In this document: positions 8,596-17,519 of the stretch, piece by piece | Numbering within the stretch: position 1 is the stretch's first letter | How the letters are laid out: each line of letters opens with the position of its first letter | Source of the DNA: Mycobacterium sp. E3198 | GTDB lineage: Bacteria > Actinomycetota > Actinomycetes > Mycobacteriales > Mycobacteriaceae | Reading direction: 5' to 3' | DNA: 64,000 nt | Assembly (NCBI RefSeq): GCF_001667015.1 | Contig: NZ_LZIS01000027.1 | Location: forward strand, 34,737 to 98,736 | Notes under the pieces: model-generated | The model's database searches: none | What the model saw: the letters and a program-made list of their open reading frames with translations, nothing else | What the model was told of the DNA's origin: nothing | Program-made: the position numbers and the translations under genes

Positions 8596-9777
8596 ATGAG
8601 GGTGCTGGCGGCGGTCGGTCATGCCTTGGGGCTGGCCGGGTCGATGACCTGGGAAATCCTGTGGGCGCTGATCCTCGGCTTCGCCTTGTCGGCGGTGGTG
8701 CAGGCCGTGGTGCGCCGGTCGACGATCGTGTCGCTGATGGGCGACGACCGGCCGCGCACGCTGGCGGTCGCGGCCGGGCTGGGTGCGGCCTCGTCGTCGT
8801 GCTCGTACGCCGCGGTCGCCCTGGCGCGCTCGCTGTTCCGCAAAGGCGCCAACTTCACCGCCGCGATGGCATTCGAGATCGGTTCCACCAACCTCGTGGT
8901 CGAGTTGGGCATCATCCTGGCCCTGCTGATGGGCTGGCAGTTCACCGCCGCGGAATTCGTCGGCGGCCCGCTGATGATCGTGGCGCTCGCCGTGCTGTTC
9001 CGGCTGTTCGTGCGGTCCCGGCTCGTCGACGCCGCCCGCGAGCAGGCCGAGCGCGGCATCGCCGGCTCCATGGAAGGCCATGCCGCCATGGACATGTCGA
9101 TCCAAAAAGAGGGCTCGTTTTGGCGGCGGCTGCTGTCCCCGCAGGGCTTCACCTCGGTCTCGCACGTGTTCGTGATGGAGTGGTTGGCGATCCTGCGGGA
9201 TCTCGTCCTGGGTCTGCTGATCGCGGGTGCCATCGCGGCGTGGGTGCCCGAAAGCTTTTGGCGGATCTTCTTTTTGACCGATCACCCGGTCTGGTCGGCG
9301 TTGTGGGGGCCGATCGTGGGACCGATCGTCGCGATCGCGTCGTTCGTGTGCTCGATCGGCAACGTGCCGCTGGCCGCGGTGCTGTGGAACGGGGGTATCA
9401 GCTTCGGCGGCGTCATCGCCTTCATCTACGCCGACCTGCTGATCCTGCCGATCCTGAACATCTACCGCAAGTACTACGGCACGAAGATGATGCTGACGCT
9501 GCTCGGCACCTTCTACGCCGCGATGGTCGCCGCCGGCTATCTGGTCGAGTTGCTTTTCGGCACAACGGGTCTCATACCAAGCGAGCGCAACGCCACGGTG
9601 CTGGAGGCGTCGGTCTCCTGGAACTACACCACCTGGCTCAACATCGCCTTCCTCGTCATCGCGGCGGTCCTGATCGTGCGATTCGTCACCTCGGGCGGAG
9701 TCCCGATGCTACGGATGATGGGCGGCTCCCCCGCGGCGATGGACGGTCACCACGATCACAGCCATCAAGGCGACTGA
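8596..9777 (+). CDS. DUF318/UPF0718 permease, probable metal or metalloid efflux
   Basis: A 393-aa polytopic membrane protein with two repeated halves, each holding a conserved cysteine motif: SSSCSYAA (Cys69) and FVCSIGNVPLA (Cys252). A cytosolic loop with GHAAMDMS sits at 161-168 and the C-terminus ends in the His-rich DGHHDHSHQ. The family includes ArsP (organoarsenical efflux) and SO_0444-type Cu/Zn exporters, so metal export is likely. It corresponds to Rv2963. The ATG at 8596 follows GGGGAGGA, a good ribosome binding site. The CsoR-like operator in the promoter strengthens the metal assignment, but the ion is not determined. Confidence 0.87.
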   Translation: MRVLAAVGHALGLAGSMTWEILWALILGFALSAVVQAVVRRSTIVSLMGDDRPRTLAVAAGLGAASSSCSYAAVALARSLFRKGANFTAAMAFEIGSTNLVVELGIILALLMGWQFTAAEFVGGPLMIVALAVLFRLFVRSRLVDAAREQAERGIAGSMEGHAAMDMSIQKEGSFWRRLLSPQGFTSVSHVFVMEWLAILRDLVLGLLIAGAIAAWVPESFWRIFFLTDHPVWSALWGPIVGPIVAIASFVCSIGNVPLAAVLWNGGISFGGVIAFIYADLLILPILNIYRKYYGTKMMLTLLGTFYAAMVAAGYLVELLFGTTGLIPSERNATVLEASVSWNYTTWLNIAFLVIAAVLIVRFVTSGGVPMLRMMGGSPAAMDGHHDHSHQGD

Positions 9778-9800
9778 CGGCTGTGGCGCAGGGTTGAGGG

Positions 9801-10283
9801 TCAGGGGCGCGCCGACAGCTTCTCCCGCATCCGGCGGTTCACCGGTTCGGGCAGCAGCTCCGACACGTCGCCGCCCAGCAGCGCGACCTCCTTGGCCAGC
9901 GAGGAGGACACGAACGAATAGCGCGGCGTGGTGGCGACGAAAAACGTGTCCACACCGGCGATGTGCTTGTTCATCTGCGCCATCTGCAGCTCGTATTCGA
10001 AGTCGGTCCCGGTGCGCAGGCCCTTCACGATGGCGGTCATCCCCCGCGACCTGACGAAGTCGACGACCAGGCCCTGGCCGGACTCCACCCGTAGGTTGCC
10101 CAGGTGCGTCGTCGACTCCTCGATCATCGCGATCCGCTCGTCGAGCTCGAACATGCCCTTCTTGGCGGGGTTGACCAGGATCGCCACCACCACCTCGTCG
10201 AACTGGGCCGAGGCGCGTTCGAAGACGTCGATGTGGCCCAACGTCACCGGGTCAAACGAGCCCGGGCAAACCGCGCCGCTCAT
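9801..10283 (-). CDS. coaD: Phosphopantetheine adenylyltransferase
   Basis: A 160-aa cytosolic enzyme that joins ATP and 4'-phosphopantetheine to dephospho-CoA, the fourth step of CoA synthesis. The nucleotidyltransferase motif [10 protein letters not shown] (8-17) and the C-terminal [12 protein letters not shown] motif are intact, and the length is typical. A -10-like TAGCGT lies 7 nt before the ATG, so the message may be leaderless. The M. tuberculosis neighbour purU (Rv2964) is absent between this gene and the permease. Confidence 0.96.
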   Translation of the reverse strand: MSGAVCPGSFDPVTLGHIDVFERASAQFDEVVVAILVNPAKKGMFELDERIAMIEESTTHLGNLRVESGQGLVVDFVRSRGMTAIVKGLRTGTDFEYELQMAQMNKHIAGVDTFFVATTPRYSFVSSSLAKEVALLGGDVSELLPEPVNRRMREKLSARP

Positions 10284-10305
10284 AAGCGTGACGCTACACG
10301 CCCGG

Positions 10306-10860
10306 CTAGGTGTGTTCGGCCAGCTCCAAACGGGTGTCGCCGTACACGCGCTCGGGCCACACCGACCAGCCCGCCGGCCAGGTCAGCGGCGCGCCGGCGG
10401 CCGGACGCTCCACGGCCGCAACGGTTCCCTCGCGCACCCAGCCGTGTGTGCTCAGCGCGGCCAGCACGGCGCCCAGCTCCGCGGTGTCGGTGTCGTAAGG
10501 CGGGTCGGCCAGCACCAGGTCGACCGCGGACGAGGCGCCGGCCGCCAGCACCGTCGCCACCGCGCCGCGGCGCAGGGTCGCGCCGGGCAGCCCCAGTGCC
10601 TCGATGTTGCGCGCGATGACGGCCGCGGTCCGCGGGTCGGACTCCACGAACAGTGCCGAGGCGGCCCCCCTCGACAGGGCCTCCAGCCCCAGCGCGCCCG
10701 AACCGGCGTACAGGTCCAGCACCGCCAGACCGGCCAGGTCCCGGCGTGCGGTGACGATGTTGAAGAGCGATTCGCGCACCCGGTCGGTGGTGGGTCTGGT
10801 GCCCCGCGACGGGACGGTGATGCGCCGCCCCCCGGCGGCGCCGCCGATGATCCGGGTCAC
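10306..10860 (-). CDS. rsmD: 16S rRNA (guanine-966-N2)-methyltransferase
   Basis: A 184-aa SAM-dependent methyltransferase that modifies G966 of 16S rRNA in the small subunit. The N-terminal [12 protein letters not shown], the SAM loop [19 protein letters not shown] (48-66) and the catalytic DPPY (119-122) are visible. It lies 22 bp upstream of coaD on the same strand, a widespread bacterial pairing. In H37Rv the pyruvate carboxylase gene pca lies on the upstream side; here the disulfide-bond gene follows after only 10 bp. Confidence 0.94.
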   Translation of the reverse strand: MTRIIGGAAGGRRITVPSRGTRPTTDRVRESLFNIVTARRDLAGLAVLDLYAGSGALGLEALSRGAASALFVESDPRTAAVIARNIEALGLPGATLRRGAVATVLAAGASSAVDLVLADPPYDTDTAELGAVLAALSTHGWVREGTVAAVERPAAGAPLTWPAGWSVWPERVYGDTRLELAEHT

Positions 10861-10870
10861 GCGCGGACGT

Positions 10871-11509
10871 TCACAACAGGGTGGACCAGTAGTCCCAGAA
10901 CCGCACCATGATCAGCAGGAACACCGCCGTGAACCACAGCGCGGCGATCGACCACCGCCACTGGTAGGCAACCTGCAGCGGAGGAGTTCGCAGCGCCGGA
11001 CGAAACGCGATCGACGCGACCACCACCAGCAGCGCGATGGTGACCACCCAGACCACCATGCAGTAGGGGCACAACGCCCCGATGCGGTAGAGGCTCTGGA
11101 AGATCAGCCAGTGCACGAACACCGAACCGGCCAGCACGCCGACCGTCAGGCCAACCCAATACCACTGCGGCAGAGGAACTTTCGCGACCGCCAGGACGCC
11201 GGTGACGACCACCACGGTGAAGCCCACCAGCCCGAGCAGCGGGTTGGGGAAGCCCAGCACCGACGCCTGCGGGGTGATCATCACCGAGCCGCACGACAGG
11301 ATCGGGTTGATGTTGCACGACGGGACGTACGCCGGGTTGAGCAGGAGGTCGATCTTCTCCACGGTCAGCGTCATGGAGGCGACCAGGCCGATCACGCCGG
11401 CGATCAGCACCCACCACGCGCTGGGGGCGGGTACGCGCGGCCGGGGCGGTGCCTCCGGTGTCTCGCCGCCGGCGTCCTCGGCGGGTTGCGCTGACACCGG
11501 GGTCGCCAT
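10871..11509 (-). CDS. Vitamin K epoxide reductase (VKOR) family disulfide-bond enzyme
   Basis: A 212-aa integral membrane protein with about five transmembrane segments. It re-oxidises a periplasmic DsbA-type partner and passes electrons to quinone. The loop cysteines Cys65 and Cys73 (CNINPILSC) and the active-site pair CPYC (147-150) are all present. ATG 11509 overlaps the upstream gene's stop as TGATG, which fixes the start and couples it to the DsbA-like gene, its presumed partner. It corresponds to Rv2968c. Confidence 0.92.
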   Translation of the reverse strand: MATPVSAQPAEDAGGETPEAPPRPRVPAPSAWWVLIAGVIGLVASMTLTVEKIDLLLNPAYVPSCNINPILSCGSVMITPQASVLGFPNPLLGLVGFTVVVVTGVLAVAKVPLPQWYWVGLTVGVLAGSVFVHWLIFQSLYRIGALCPYCMVVWVVTIALLVVVASIAFRPALRTPPLQVAYQWRWSIAALWFTAVFLLIMVRFWDYWSTLL

Positions 11510-12270
11510 CAGGCCGCGGGAGAGACGGCGGTGTCGATGCCCGGCACGTCGCCCACGATCGACTTGATCTTGGCGACCAGCGCATCGGGCGTCGACGGGT
11601 CGTAGTCCTGGCCGTTGATCTTGATGGTCGGCGTCGCGTTGATGTTCGCCTTCGCGGCCTCCCCGGCGACCCTGGACAGGTACTTGCCGCTGTTGATGCA
11701 GTCGGGGACCTTGCCCACGACGCCGTCGACGCGGGCGATTTCGATCAGCCGCGCGTTGTCGGGGAAGTTGGTGCCGCGTTCGTCGGGCTGAATCTGCGGG
11801 CTGAACAGCGCGCTGTGGAAGCGGCGGAACGCGTCGATGGATTCGTCGGCGACGCACAGCGCCGCCGCGCCCGCCCTCGACGAATAGTTGTTGTTCTTCT
11901 GGTTGTCGAGGATCGCCACCATCGAGTAATCGGCCGCGATGGCGCCGATGTCGATGAGCTTGGACACCGTCGGCCCGAAGGTCCGCTCGAAGTTACCGCA
12001 GGCCGGGCAGAGGAAGTCCTCGTAGAACGTCACGACGGCCTTGGGGTTGTTGGTGCCCGGCTGGGTGACCACCTTGCCCGACGTCACCCGGACGGTGTCG
12101 CCCTCCCCCGTGGCGCCGCCCTTCTTGTGATGCGACGTGACGATGTAGAAGACGAGCGCGACCGCGAAGATCACGATGAACGCGGTGCCGCCGATCTGGA
12201 CGAGTCGGCCGGATTTGCCGGTGGCGGACTTGACATCGAATCGCGGGGGACGCTTGGGTTTGTCGGCCAC
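11509..12270 (-). CDS. Membrane-anchored DsbA-like thioredoxin-fold protein
   Basis: A 253-aa protein with a positively charged cytosolic N-terminus, one transmembrane helix (about 25-45) and an extracytoplasmic thioredoxin fold. The redox motif CPAC is at 88-91, and the cis-proline loop NATPT near residue 217 completes the site. It is expected to oxidise cysteines of exported proteins and to be recycled by the VKOR protein encoded immediately downstream with a 1-nt overlap. It corresponds to Rv2969c. Two further cysteines (ALCVADES, PDCINS) may form a structural disulfide. Confidence 0.92.
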   Translation of the reverse strand: MADKPKRPPRFDVKSATGKSGRLVQIGGTAFIVIFAVALVFYIVTSHHKKGGATGEGDTVRVTSGKVVTQPGTNNPKAVVTFYEDFLCPACGNFERTFGPTVSKLIDIGAIAADYSMVAILDNQKNNNYSSRAGAAALCVADESIDAFRRFHSALFSPQIQPDERGTNFPDNARLIEIARVDGVVGKVPDCINSGKYLSRVAGEAAKANINATPTIKINGQDYDPSTPDALVAKIKSIVGDVPGIDTAVSPAA

Positions 12271-12351
12271 AGGTTCGCTGATCCTTCGGTGCGGGCCCGA
12301 CCGGCGGTCGGACGGAGGCGCCTCTAGAGTACCGGCGAATCGCCCGACGGC

Positions 12352-13464
12352 TCAGGCGCGGCTCAGGTGGGCGCGCAGAGCCGAAACGAGCTCGCTCGTA
12401 CCGACGGCGCTGTCGCCGCCCAGCTGAAACAGGTTCGCGAAGCCGTGGGTCAGCGACCCCATGTAACGCAGGTCCACCGGGGTGCCGGCGGCCTGCAGCG
12501 CCGCCGCGTAGGCCTCACCCTCGTCGCGCAACGGGTCGAAGCCGCCGACCGCGATCAACGCGGGCGCCAGGCCCGACAGCGACTCGGCGAGCAGCGGCGA
12601 CACCCGCGGGTCGGTCGGGTCGAACGCCTTGAGGTACTGCGCGGTGAACCAGTCCATGTCGCGGCGGGTCAGCAGGAAGCCGCGGGCGAACAGGCTCATG
12701 GACCGGGTTTGCGCGGTGAAGTCCGTCCGCGGGTAGATCAGCCACTGCAGCACCGGGGCCGGCCCCCCCTCGTCGCGCGCCAGCCGGGCGACCACGGCGG
12801 CCAGGTTGCCCCCGGCGCTGTCGCCGCCGACGGCGACCCGCCCGGGGGTCGCGCCGAGCTCACCGGCGTGCTCGTGGGCCCACCGGAAGGCCGCATAGGC
12901 GTCCTCGACGGCGGCCGGGGCCGGGTGCTCGGGGGCCAGCCGGTAGCCGATCGACAACACGTGGACGCCGGCGTCACGGCAGGTCAGCCGGCACAGCGAG
13001 TCGTGGGTGTCCAGGTCGCCGATCACCCAGCCGCCGCCGTGGTAGAAGACCAGCAGGGGCGCGGCGGCCCCGCCGGGCGGACGGTAGTGCCGCGCGCGGA
13101 TCTCGCCAGCCGGCCCGGGCAGCGACAGGTCCTCGACCTCGACGTGAATCTGCGGCCCGGGTAAACCCACGAGCGTCTCCCGCATCTGGGCGCGGGACGC
13201 GGCCGGCTCGTCGTCGACGACGAGGCCGTCGATGCCGACGGCGCGCAGCCCCGACAGCATCAGCTGAAGCGTGGGATCGAGCGTGTTGCCGTCGATGATG
13301 ACCGAACGGCCGTGGAACAGCGCCCGCTTGGCGGCGGTCGGGATCCACGGAATGACCTTGACGCCGGCGGTGGTGACGACGCCCTGGACGCGACTGAGCC
13401 AGCGCATCGGTGCGCGTTTGGCACCAAGGTCGAGGTCCGGCATCCCCGGCAGGCTTCTGGTCAT
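12352..13464 (-). CDS. lipN: HSL-family lipase/esterase LipN
   Basis: A 370-aa alpha/beta hydrolase of the hormone-sensitive-lipase class. The oxyanion motif HGGGW is at 142-146, the nucleophile Ser216 is in GDSAGG, the acid lies in GGFDPLRD (near 310-314) and His340 is in LTHGF. The length and start (MTRSLPGMPD, ATG 13464) match the lipN family (Rv2970c). The frame is open far upstream to 15147, but that stretch is the antisense of the aldo-keto reductase gene. The preferred natural ester is not evident from sequence. Confidence 0.93.
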   Translation of the reverse strand: MTRSLPGMPDLDLGAKRAPMRWLSRVQGVVTTAGVKVIPWIPTAAKRALFHGRSVIIDGNTLDPTLQLMLSGLRAVGIDGLVVDDEPAASRAQMRETLVGLPGPQIHVEVEDLSLPGPAGEIRARHYRPPGGAAAPLLVFYHGGGWVIGDLDTHDSLCRLTCRDAGVHVLSIGYRLAPEHPAPAAVEDAYAAFRWAHEHAGELGATPGRVAVGGDSAGGNLAAVVARLARDEGGPAPVLQWLIYPRTDFTAQTRSMSLFARGFLLTRRDMDWFTAQYLKAFDPTDPRVSPLLAESLSGLAPALIAVGGFDPLRDEGEAYAAALQAAGTPVDLRYMGSLTHGFANLFQLGGDSAVGTSELVSALRAHLSRA

Positions 13465-13728
13465 AGCTGCTCCTGCTCCCCCTGCACATTCGTCGCGACG
13501 CTCGCCGACGGAAATTGGATACCCACTACGGCGTGCCGCGCGGACAACTCTACGTCGTCGCCCACTAGCCGTATTTCGGCCACAGTGCGCGGGGCCGCGG
13601 CACGCCCCCGACCAGCTAGTGATTAGGTGCTTATCCGGCTGGGTAATATCGTGGTCCCCAAGTCGGTGAACCCCGAGATCGAACACGTCGGGTCCTGATT
13701 TACGAACCTTCAATTCACAGGTAGGTGA

Positions 13729-14580
13729 ATGACATTGACTGGCGAGTCGGGCTCCGCCATACCGTCGATAGCTCTTAACGACGAAAACACCATGCCGGTG
13801 CTCGGCCTGGGCGTCGCGGACCTGTCGGAGGACGAAGCCGAGCGCGCCGTCGCGGCCGCGCTGGAGATCGGGTGCCGGCTCATCGACACCGCCGCCGCCT
13901 ACGGCAACGAGGCCGGCGTCGGCCGGGCGATCGCCGCGTCCGGCATCCCGCGCGCGGAGCTGTTCGTCACCACCAAGCTGGCCACCGCGGACCACGGTTT
14001 CAGCAAGGCCCCGGTGGCCTGCAGCGCAAGCCTGGAGCGACTCGGCCTCGACTACGTCGACCTCTACCTCATTCATTGGCCGGCACCGGGGCAGGGCAAA
14101 TACGTCGACGCGTTCGGCGGCATGATCCAATCCCGCGGGGAAGGCCATGCCCGCTCGATCGGGGTGTCCAACTTCACCGAGGACCAGCTCTCGACGGTCA
14201 TCGACCTGACCTTCGTCACCCCCTCGGTCAACCAGGTCGAGCTGCACCCCCTGCTCAACCAGGCCGATCTGCGCAAGGCGAATGCGCAGCACAACGTCGT
14301 CACGCAGTCCTACACGCCGCTGGTTCTCGGCAAGCTGATGGATAACGCGACGCTGACGTCGGTCGCCGCCGAATACGGCAAGACGCCCGCGCAGGTTCTG
14401 CTCCGGTGGAACGTGCAATTGGGCAATTCGGTGATTTTCCGTTCGAGCAAGCCCGAGCACATCGCCACCAATGTGGACATTTTCGATTTCGAATTGGCCG
14501 GCGAGCACATGGACGCGATCAACGGTCTCAACGACGGCACCCGGCTGCGCCCGGATCCCGATACCTACGAAGGCCCGTAG
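13729..14580 (+). CDS. Aldo-keto reductase
   Basis: A 283-aa NADPH-dependent (beta/alpha)8 oxidoreductase. The catalytic tetrad is complete: Asp53, Tyr58 (AAAYGNE), Lys83 (VTTKL) and His116 (LIHWP). The cofactor-binding end [13 protein letters not shown] is also recognisable. It corresponds to Rv2971; the related M. smegmatis protein has been classed as AKR5H1 and reduces reactive dicarbonyls. The ATG follows AGGTAGGTGA. A 264-bp AT-richer gap separates it from divergent lipN and probably holds both promoters. Confidence 0.92.
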   Translation: MTLTGESGSAIPSIALNDENTMPVLGLGVADLSEDEAERAVAAALEIGCRLIDTAAAYGNEAGVGRAIAASGIPRAELFVTTKLATADHGFSKAPVACSASLERLGLDYVDLYLIHWPAPGQGKYVDAFGGMIQSRGEGHARSIGVSNFTEDQLSTVIDLTFVTPSVNQVELHPLLNQADLRKANAQHNVVTQSYTPLVLGKLMDNATLTSVAAEYGKTPAQVLLRWNVQLGNSVIFRSSKPEHIATNVDIFDFELAGEHMDAINGLNDGTRLRPDPDTYEGP

Positions 14581-14590
14581 TCCGTTCCGC

Positions 14591-15301
14591 TTACCCCGCC
14601 GGGCAGGTGGCCGCCGCCTGCCGCAGCACACCCGCGGAGGCCTGGTCCACCGGTAATTGGTAGCCGCGCAGCACGGTGATGAACTGCATGGCGTACTGAC
14701 ACGCGAACGCCGTGTTGGGCGGCATCCACTGGGCCGGCGGCGAGTCGCCTTTGTCCTGGTTGGCCTGGCCTTGCACGGCCAGCAGGTTGGCCGGGTCGTT
14801 GGCGAACCGCAGCCGCTCCGGCGGCGGCCAGCCGTAGGCCCCCATGTCCCAGGCGTAGGCGAGCGGGACGATGTGGTCGATCTGCACCGCCTCGCCGACC
14901 TTGGCGCCGCGCGTAAAGGCGATCGTGGTGTTGGTGTACGGGTCGTGCAGGGTGCCGGTGGCCACCGCGTCCGGGCAGCGCTTGATCGACACGTACGTCT
15001 TGTCGACGAGATCGCGGTTGAGGATGTCGTCGCGGGTGTCACACCCGTTGTGCCCCAGCGGTGCATCGTTGTTGTCGTCCCACGCGTCGCCGAACGCCGG
15101 ACGCCGGTAGTCGTAGCGGTGGGCCCGCTGGGGTAGCACCGCGACACCGGCCAGCACGTCCGTGCCGGGTTGCACCGTCGGCACGTCGGCGCGGGCGGCC
15201 ACTTCGGCTCGCTTGTCGGCCGCCGAGCCCAGCGTCTGATAGGCCACCAGCAGCGCGAGCACCGCGACCGCCGACAACCACAGCAGGAGCTTGCGATTCA
15301 A
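14591..15301 (-). CDS. Exported HNH (DUF1524-type) nuclease
   Basis: A 236-aa protein with an N-terminal signal sequence or membrane anchor (MNRKLLLWLSAVAVLALLVA). The HNH-like core includes IDHIVPLAYAWDMGA with Asp142-His143, and FANDPANLLAVQGQANQDKGD around 167-186. This matches the DUF1524 class of secreted actinobacterial nucleases. TTG 15301 is chosen because it puts a clean signal peptide at the front and overlaps the recG stop as TTGA. It corresponds to Rv2972c. Its substrate and whether it stays membrane-bound are unknown. Confidence 0.85.
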   Translation of the reverse strand: MNRKLLLWLSAVAVLALLVAYQTLGSAADKRAEVAARADVPTVQPGTDVLAGVAVLPQRAHRYDYRRPAFGDAWDDNNDAPLGHNGCDTRDDILNRDLVDKTYVSIKRCPDAVATGTLHDPYTNTTIAFTRGAKVGEAVQIDHIVPLAYAWDMGAYGWPPPERLRFANDPANLLAVQGQANQDKGDSPPAQWMPPNTAFACQYAMQFITVLRGYQLPVDQASAGVLRQAAATCPAG

Positions 15302-17517
15302 GATTTGTCCAGGTAGTCGATTCGATTGGTGTCGGTGAAACGCGCGGCAAGTAAGGCCAATTCGGCGTTCGACGGGTCTTGCTCGTACGCCTGGACCGCG
15401 AAGTCGCGCGCGGCTTCGATGTAGGTTCCGTGGTCGGCCAGCGACAGCAGCCGTAATGTGACCGCCCTGCCGGATTGGTTGCGGCCCAGCACATCTCCCT
15501 CGCGGCGCTCCTTGAGGTCGAGGTCGGCGAGGGCGAACCCGTCCATCGTCTCGGCGACCGCGCGCAGCCGCCGGCCGGCGTGCGAGGCCGGGGGGACCCA
15601 GCTGGCCAGCAGGCACAGGCTCGGATGCTCGCCGCGGCCGATGCGCCCCCGCAGCTGATGCAGCTGGCTGATGCCGAACCGGTCGGCGTCCATCACCAAC
15701 ATGACCGTGGCGTTGGGGACGTCGACGCCCACCTCGATGACCGTGGTGCACACCAGCACGTCGATCTCACCCGCGCGAAACGCCGCCATCGCGGCGTCCT
15801 TCTCGTCGGCGGACAGCCGCCCGTGCATGAGCCCCAGCCGCAGGTCCGCCAGCTCCCCGGTGCGCAGCCGGTCGAAGAGCCCCACCGCGGTCTCCGAAGG
15901 CCGGCCGCCCTCCTCACGCTTTTCGGTGTCGTCGGTCTCGTCGATGCGGGGCGCCACCACATAGGCCTGGCGGCCCGCGGAAACCTCCTCGATGATGCGG
16001 TGCCACGCGCGATCGAGCCAGGCGGGCTTGTCGCCGATGAAGATGACGTTGGAGGCGATCGGCCGGCGTCCGCGCGGAAGTTCGCGCAGCGTCGAGGTCT
16101 CCAGGTCGCCGTACACCGTGAGCGCGACGGTGCGCGGGATCGGCGTCGCCGTCATCACCAGCAGGTGCGGTGTGGTGCCGGCACGGGCCTTGGCGCGCAG
16201 TTGATCTCGCTGTTCGACGCCGAATCGATGCTGCTCGTCGACCACCACCATGCCCAGGTTGTGGAAGTCCACCGCGTCCTGCAGCAGCGCGTGGGTGCCG
16301 ACGACGATGCCGGCCTGGCCCCCGGCGACCTCGTCGCGGACGTGCTTCTTGTGCGCGGCCGTCATGGATCCGGTGAGCAGCTCCACCCGGGTCGCGTTGT
16401 CGGCCCCGCCCAGCTGGCCCGCCATCGCCAACTCGCCGAGGACGTCACGGATCGACCGAAGATGTTGCGCTGCAAGGACTTCCGTGGGAGCCAGCAGCGC
16501 GCACTGGTAGCCGGCGTCGACCATCTGCAGCATCGCCAGCACGGCGACGATCGTCTTGCCGGACCCGACCTCGCCCTGCAGCAGGCGGTTCATCGGGCGG
16601 GTGGCCGCCAGCCCATCGGAAAGCACGTCGAGCACCTCGCGCTGTCCGGCCGTCAGCTCGAAGGGCAACCGCCGCAACAACTCCGCCGCCAGGCCGTCGT
16701 CCCGCCGCGGCGCCGGGGGCCCCGATTCCGACAGCTCACCGTGCCGGCGGGCGACCAGCGCCCATTGCAGGCCGACGGCCTCGTCGAACGTCAATCGCTC
16801 ACGGGCCCTTTGCCGTTCGCGCTCGTCTTCCGAGAGATGGATGGCGCGCAGCGCCTCGTCCTCGGGGATCAGGCCGAGTTCGGCGCGCAGGGCGGCGGGC
16901 AGCGGATCGGGCACCGGGTCGAGGACGTCGAGCACCTGGCGCACGGTGGCGAAGATGTTCCAGCTCTGCACCCTCGCGCTGGCCGGATAGATCGGGAAGA
17001 AATGGTGTTCGAATGCGTCCGCTAGCTCATCGCCGGTGGTGGCATCGGAAGCGTCGGCGATGCTCTTGAGCGATGCGGTGCCGCGGTTCTTCCCGTCCGG
17101 CGACTCAACGATGAGGAATGCGGGGTGCGTCAGCTGCATCTCGTTCCTGAAGAACCCGACCTCCCCGGACAGCATCACCTTGGTGCCCTTGGTGAGGTCC
17201 TTCATGATGTAGTTCGCGTTGAAGAACGTGGCGGTCACCGCACCGCGGCCGGAGCCCAGGGTGATGCGGTGACACATCTTCTTCGGGTTCTTCTTCATCG
17301 GAAACGACTTGGTGGCGGCGATCGTGTCGACGAGGGTGATGTGTTCACCGGCCGGCGGCTTCTCGTCGTCGGCGCCCCAGCGGCTCGCGCCCTCGGTGTA
17401 ACTGCGCGGATAGTGGCGGAGCAGGTCGTCGACCGTTTGGATGCCAAAAAATTCGTCCAGGAGCGGCACGATTTTGCCGCCCACGACGTAGTCCAGCCGG
17501 TCGGACAGCGATGCCAC
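15298..17517 (-). CDS. recG: ATP-dependent DNA helicase RecG
   Basis: A 739-aa superfamily 2 helicase that regresses stalled replication forks and branch-migrates Holliday junctions. An N-terminal OB-fold wedge domain (about 60-150) precedes the helicase core, with Walker A GEVGSGKT (315-322), DEQH box (427-430) and motif VI QLRGRIGRG. GTG 17517 is chosen: it lies 2 bp after the stop of the DAK2-like gene and gives the family length (M. tuberculosis ~737 aa). The stop overlaps the downstream nuclease start as TTGA. Confidence 0.96.
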   Translation of the reverse strand: MASLSDRLDYVVGGKIVPLLDEFFGIQTVDDLLRHYPRSYTEGASRWGADDEKPPAGEHITLVDTIAATKSFPMKKNPKKMCHRITLGSGRGAVTATFFNANYIMKDLTKGTKVMLSGEVGFFRNEMQLTHPAFLIVESPDGKNRGTASLKSIADASDATTGDELADAFEHHFFPIYPASARVQSWNIFATVRQVLDVLDPVPDPLPAALRAELGLIPEDEALRAIHLSEDERERQRARERLTFDEAVGLQWALVARRHGELSESGPPAPRRDDGLAAELLRRLPFELTAGQREVLDVLSDGLAATRPMNRLLQGEVGSGKTIVAVLAMLQMVDAGYQCALLAPTEVLAAQHLRSIRDVLGELAMAGQLGGADNATRVELLTGSMTAAHKKHVRDEVAGGQAGIVVGTHALLQDAVDFHNLGMVVVDEQHRFGVEQRDQLRAKARAGTTPHLLVMTATPIPRTVALTVYGDLETSTLRELPRGRRPIASNVIFIGDKPAWLDRAWHRIIEEVSAGRQAYVVAPRIDETDDTEKREEGGRPSETAVGLFDRLRTGELADLRLGLMHGRLSADEKDAAMAAFRAGEIDVLVCTTVIEVGVDVPNATVMLVMDADRFGISQLHQLRGRIGRGEHPSLCLLASWVPPASHAGRRLRAVAETMDGFALADLDLKERREGDVLGRNQSGRAVTLRLLSLADHGTYIEAARDFAVQAYEQDPSNAELALLAARFTDTNRIDYLDKS

Positions 17518-17519
17518 GG

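Noticed and set aside
12352..15147. One 931-codon frame covering lipN and beyond
   Set aside because: Only the part after ATG 13464 is LipN. The upstream part is the antisense of the aldo-keto reductase and nuclease genes.
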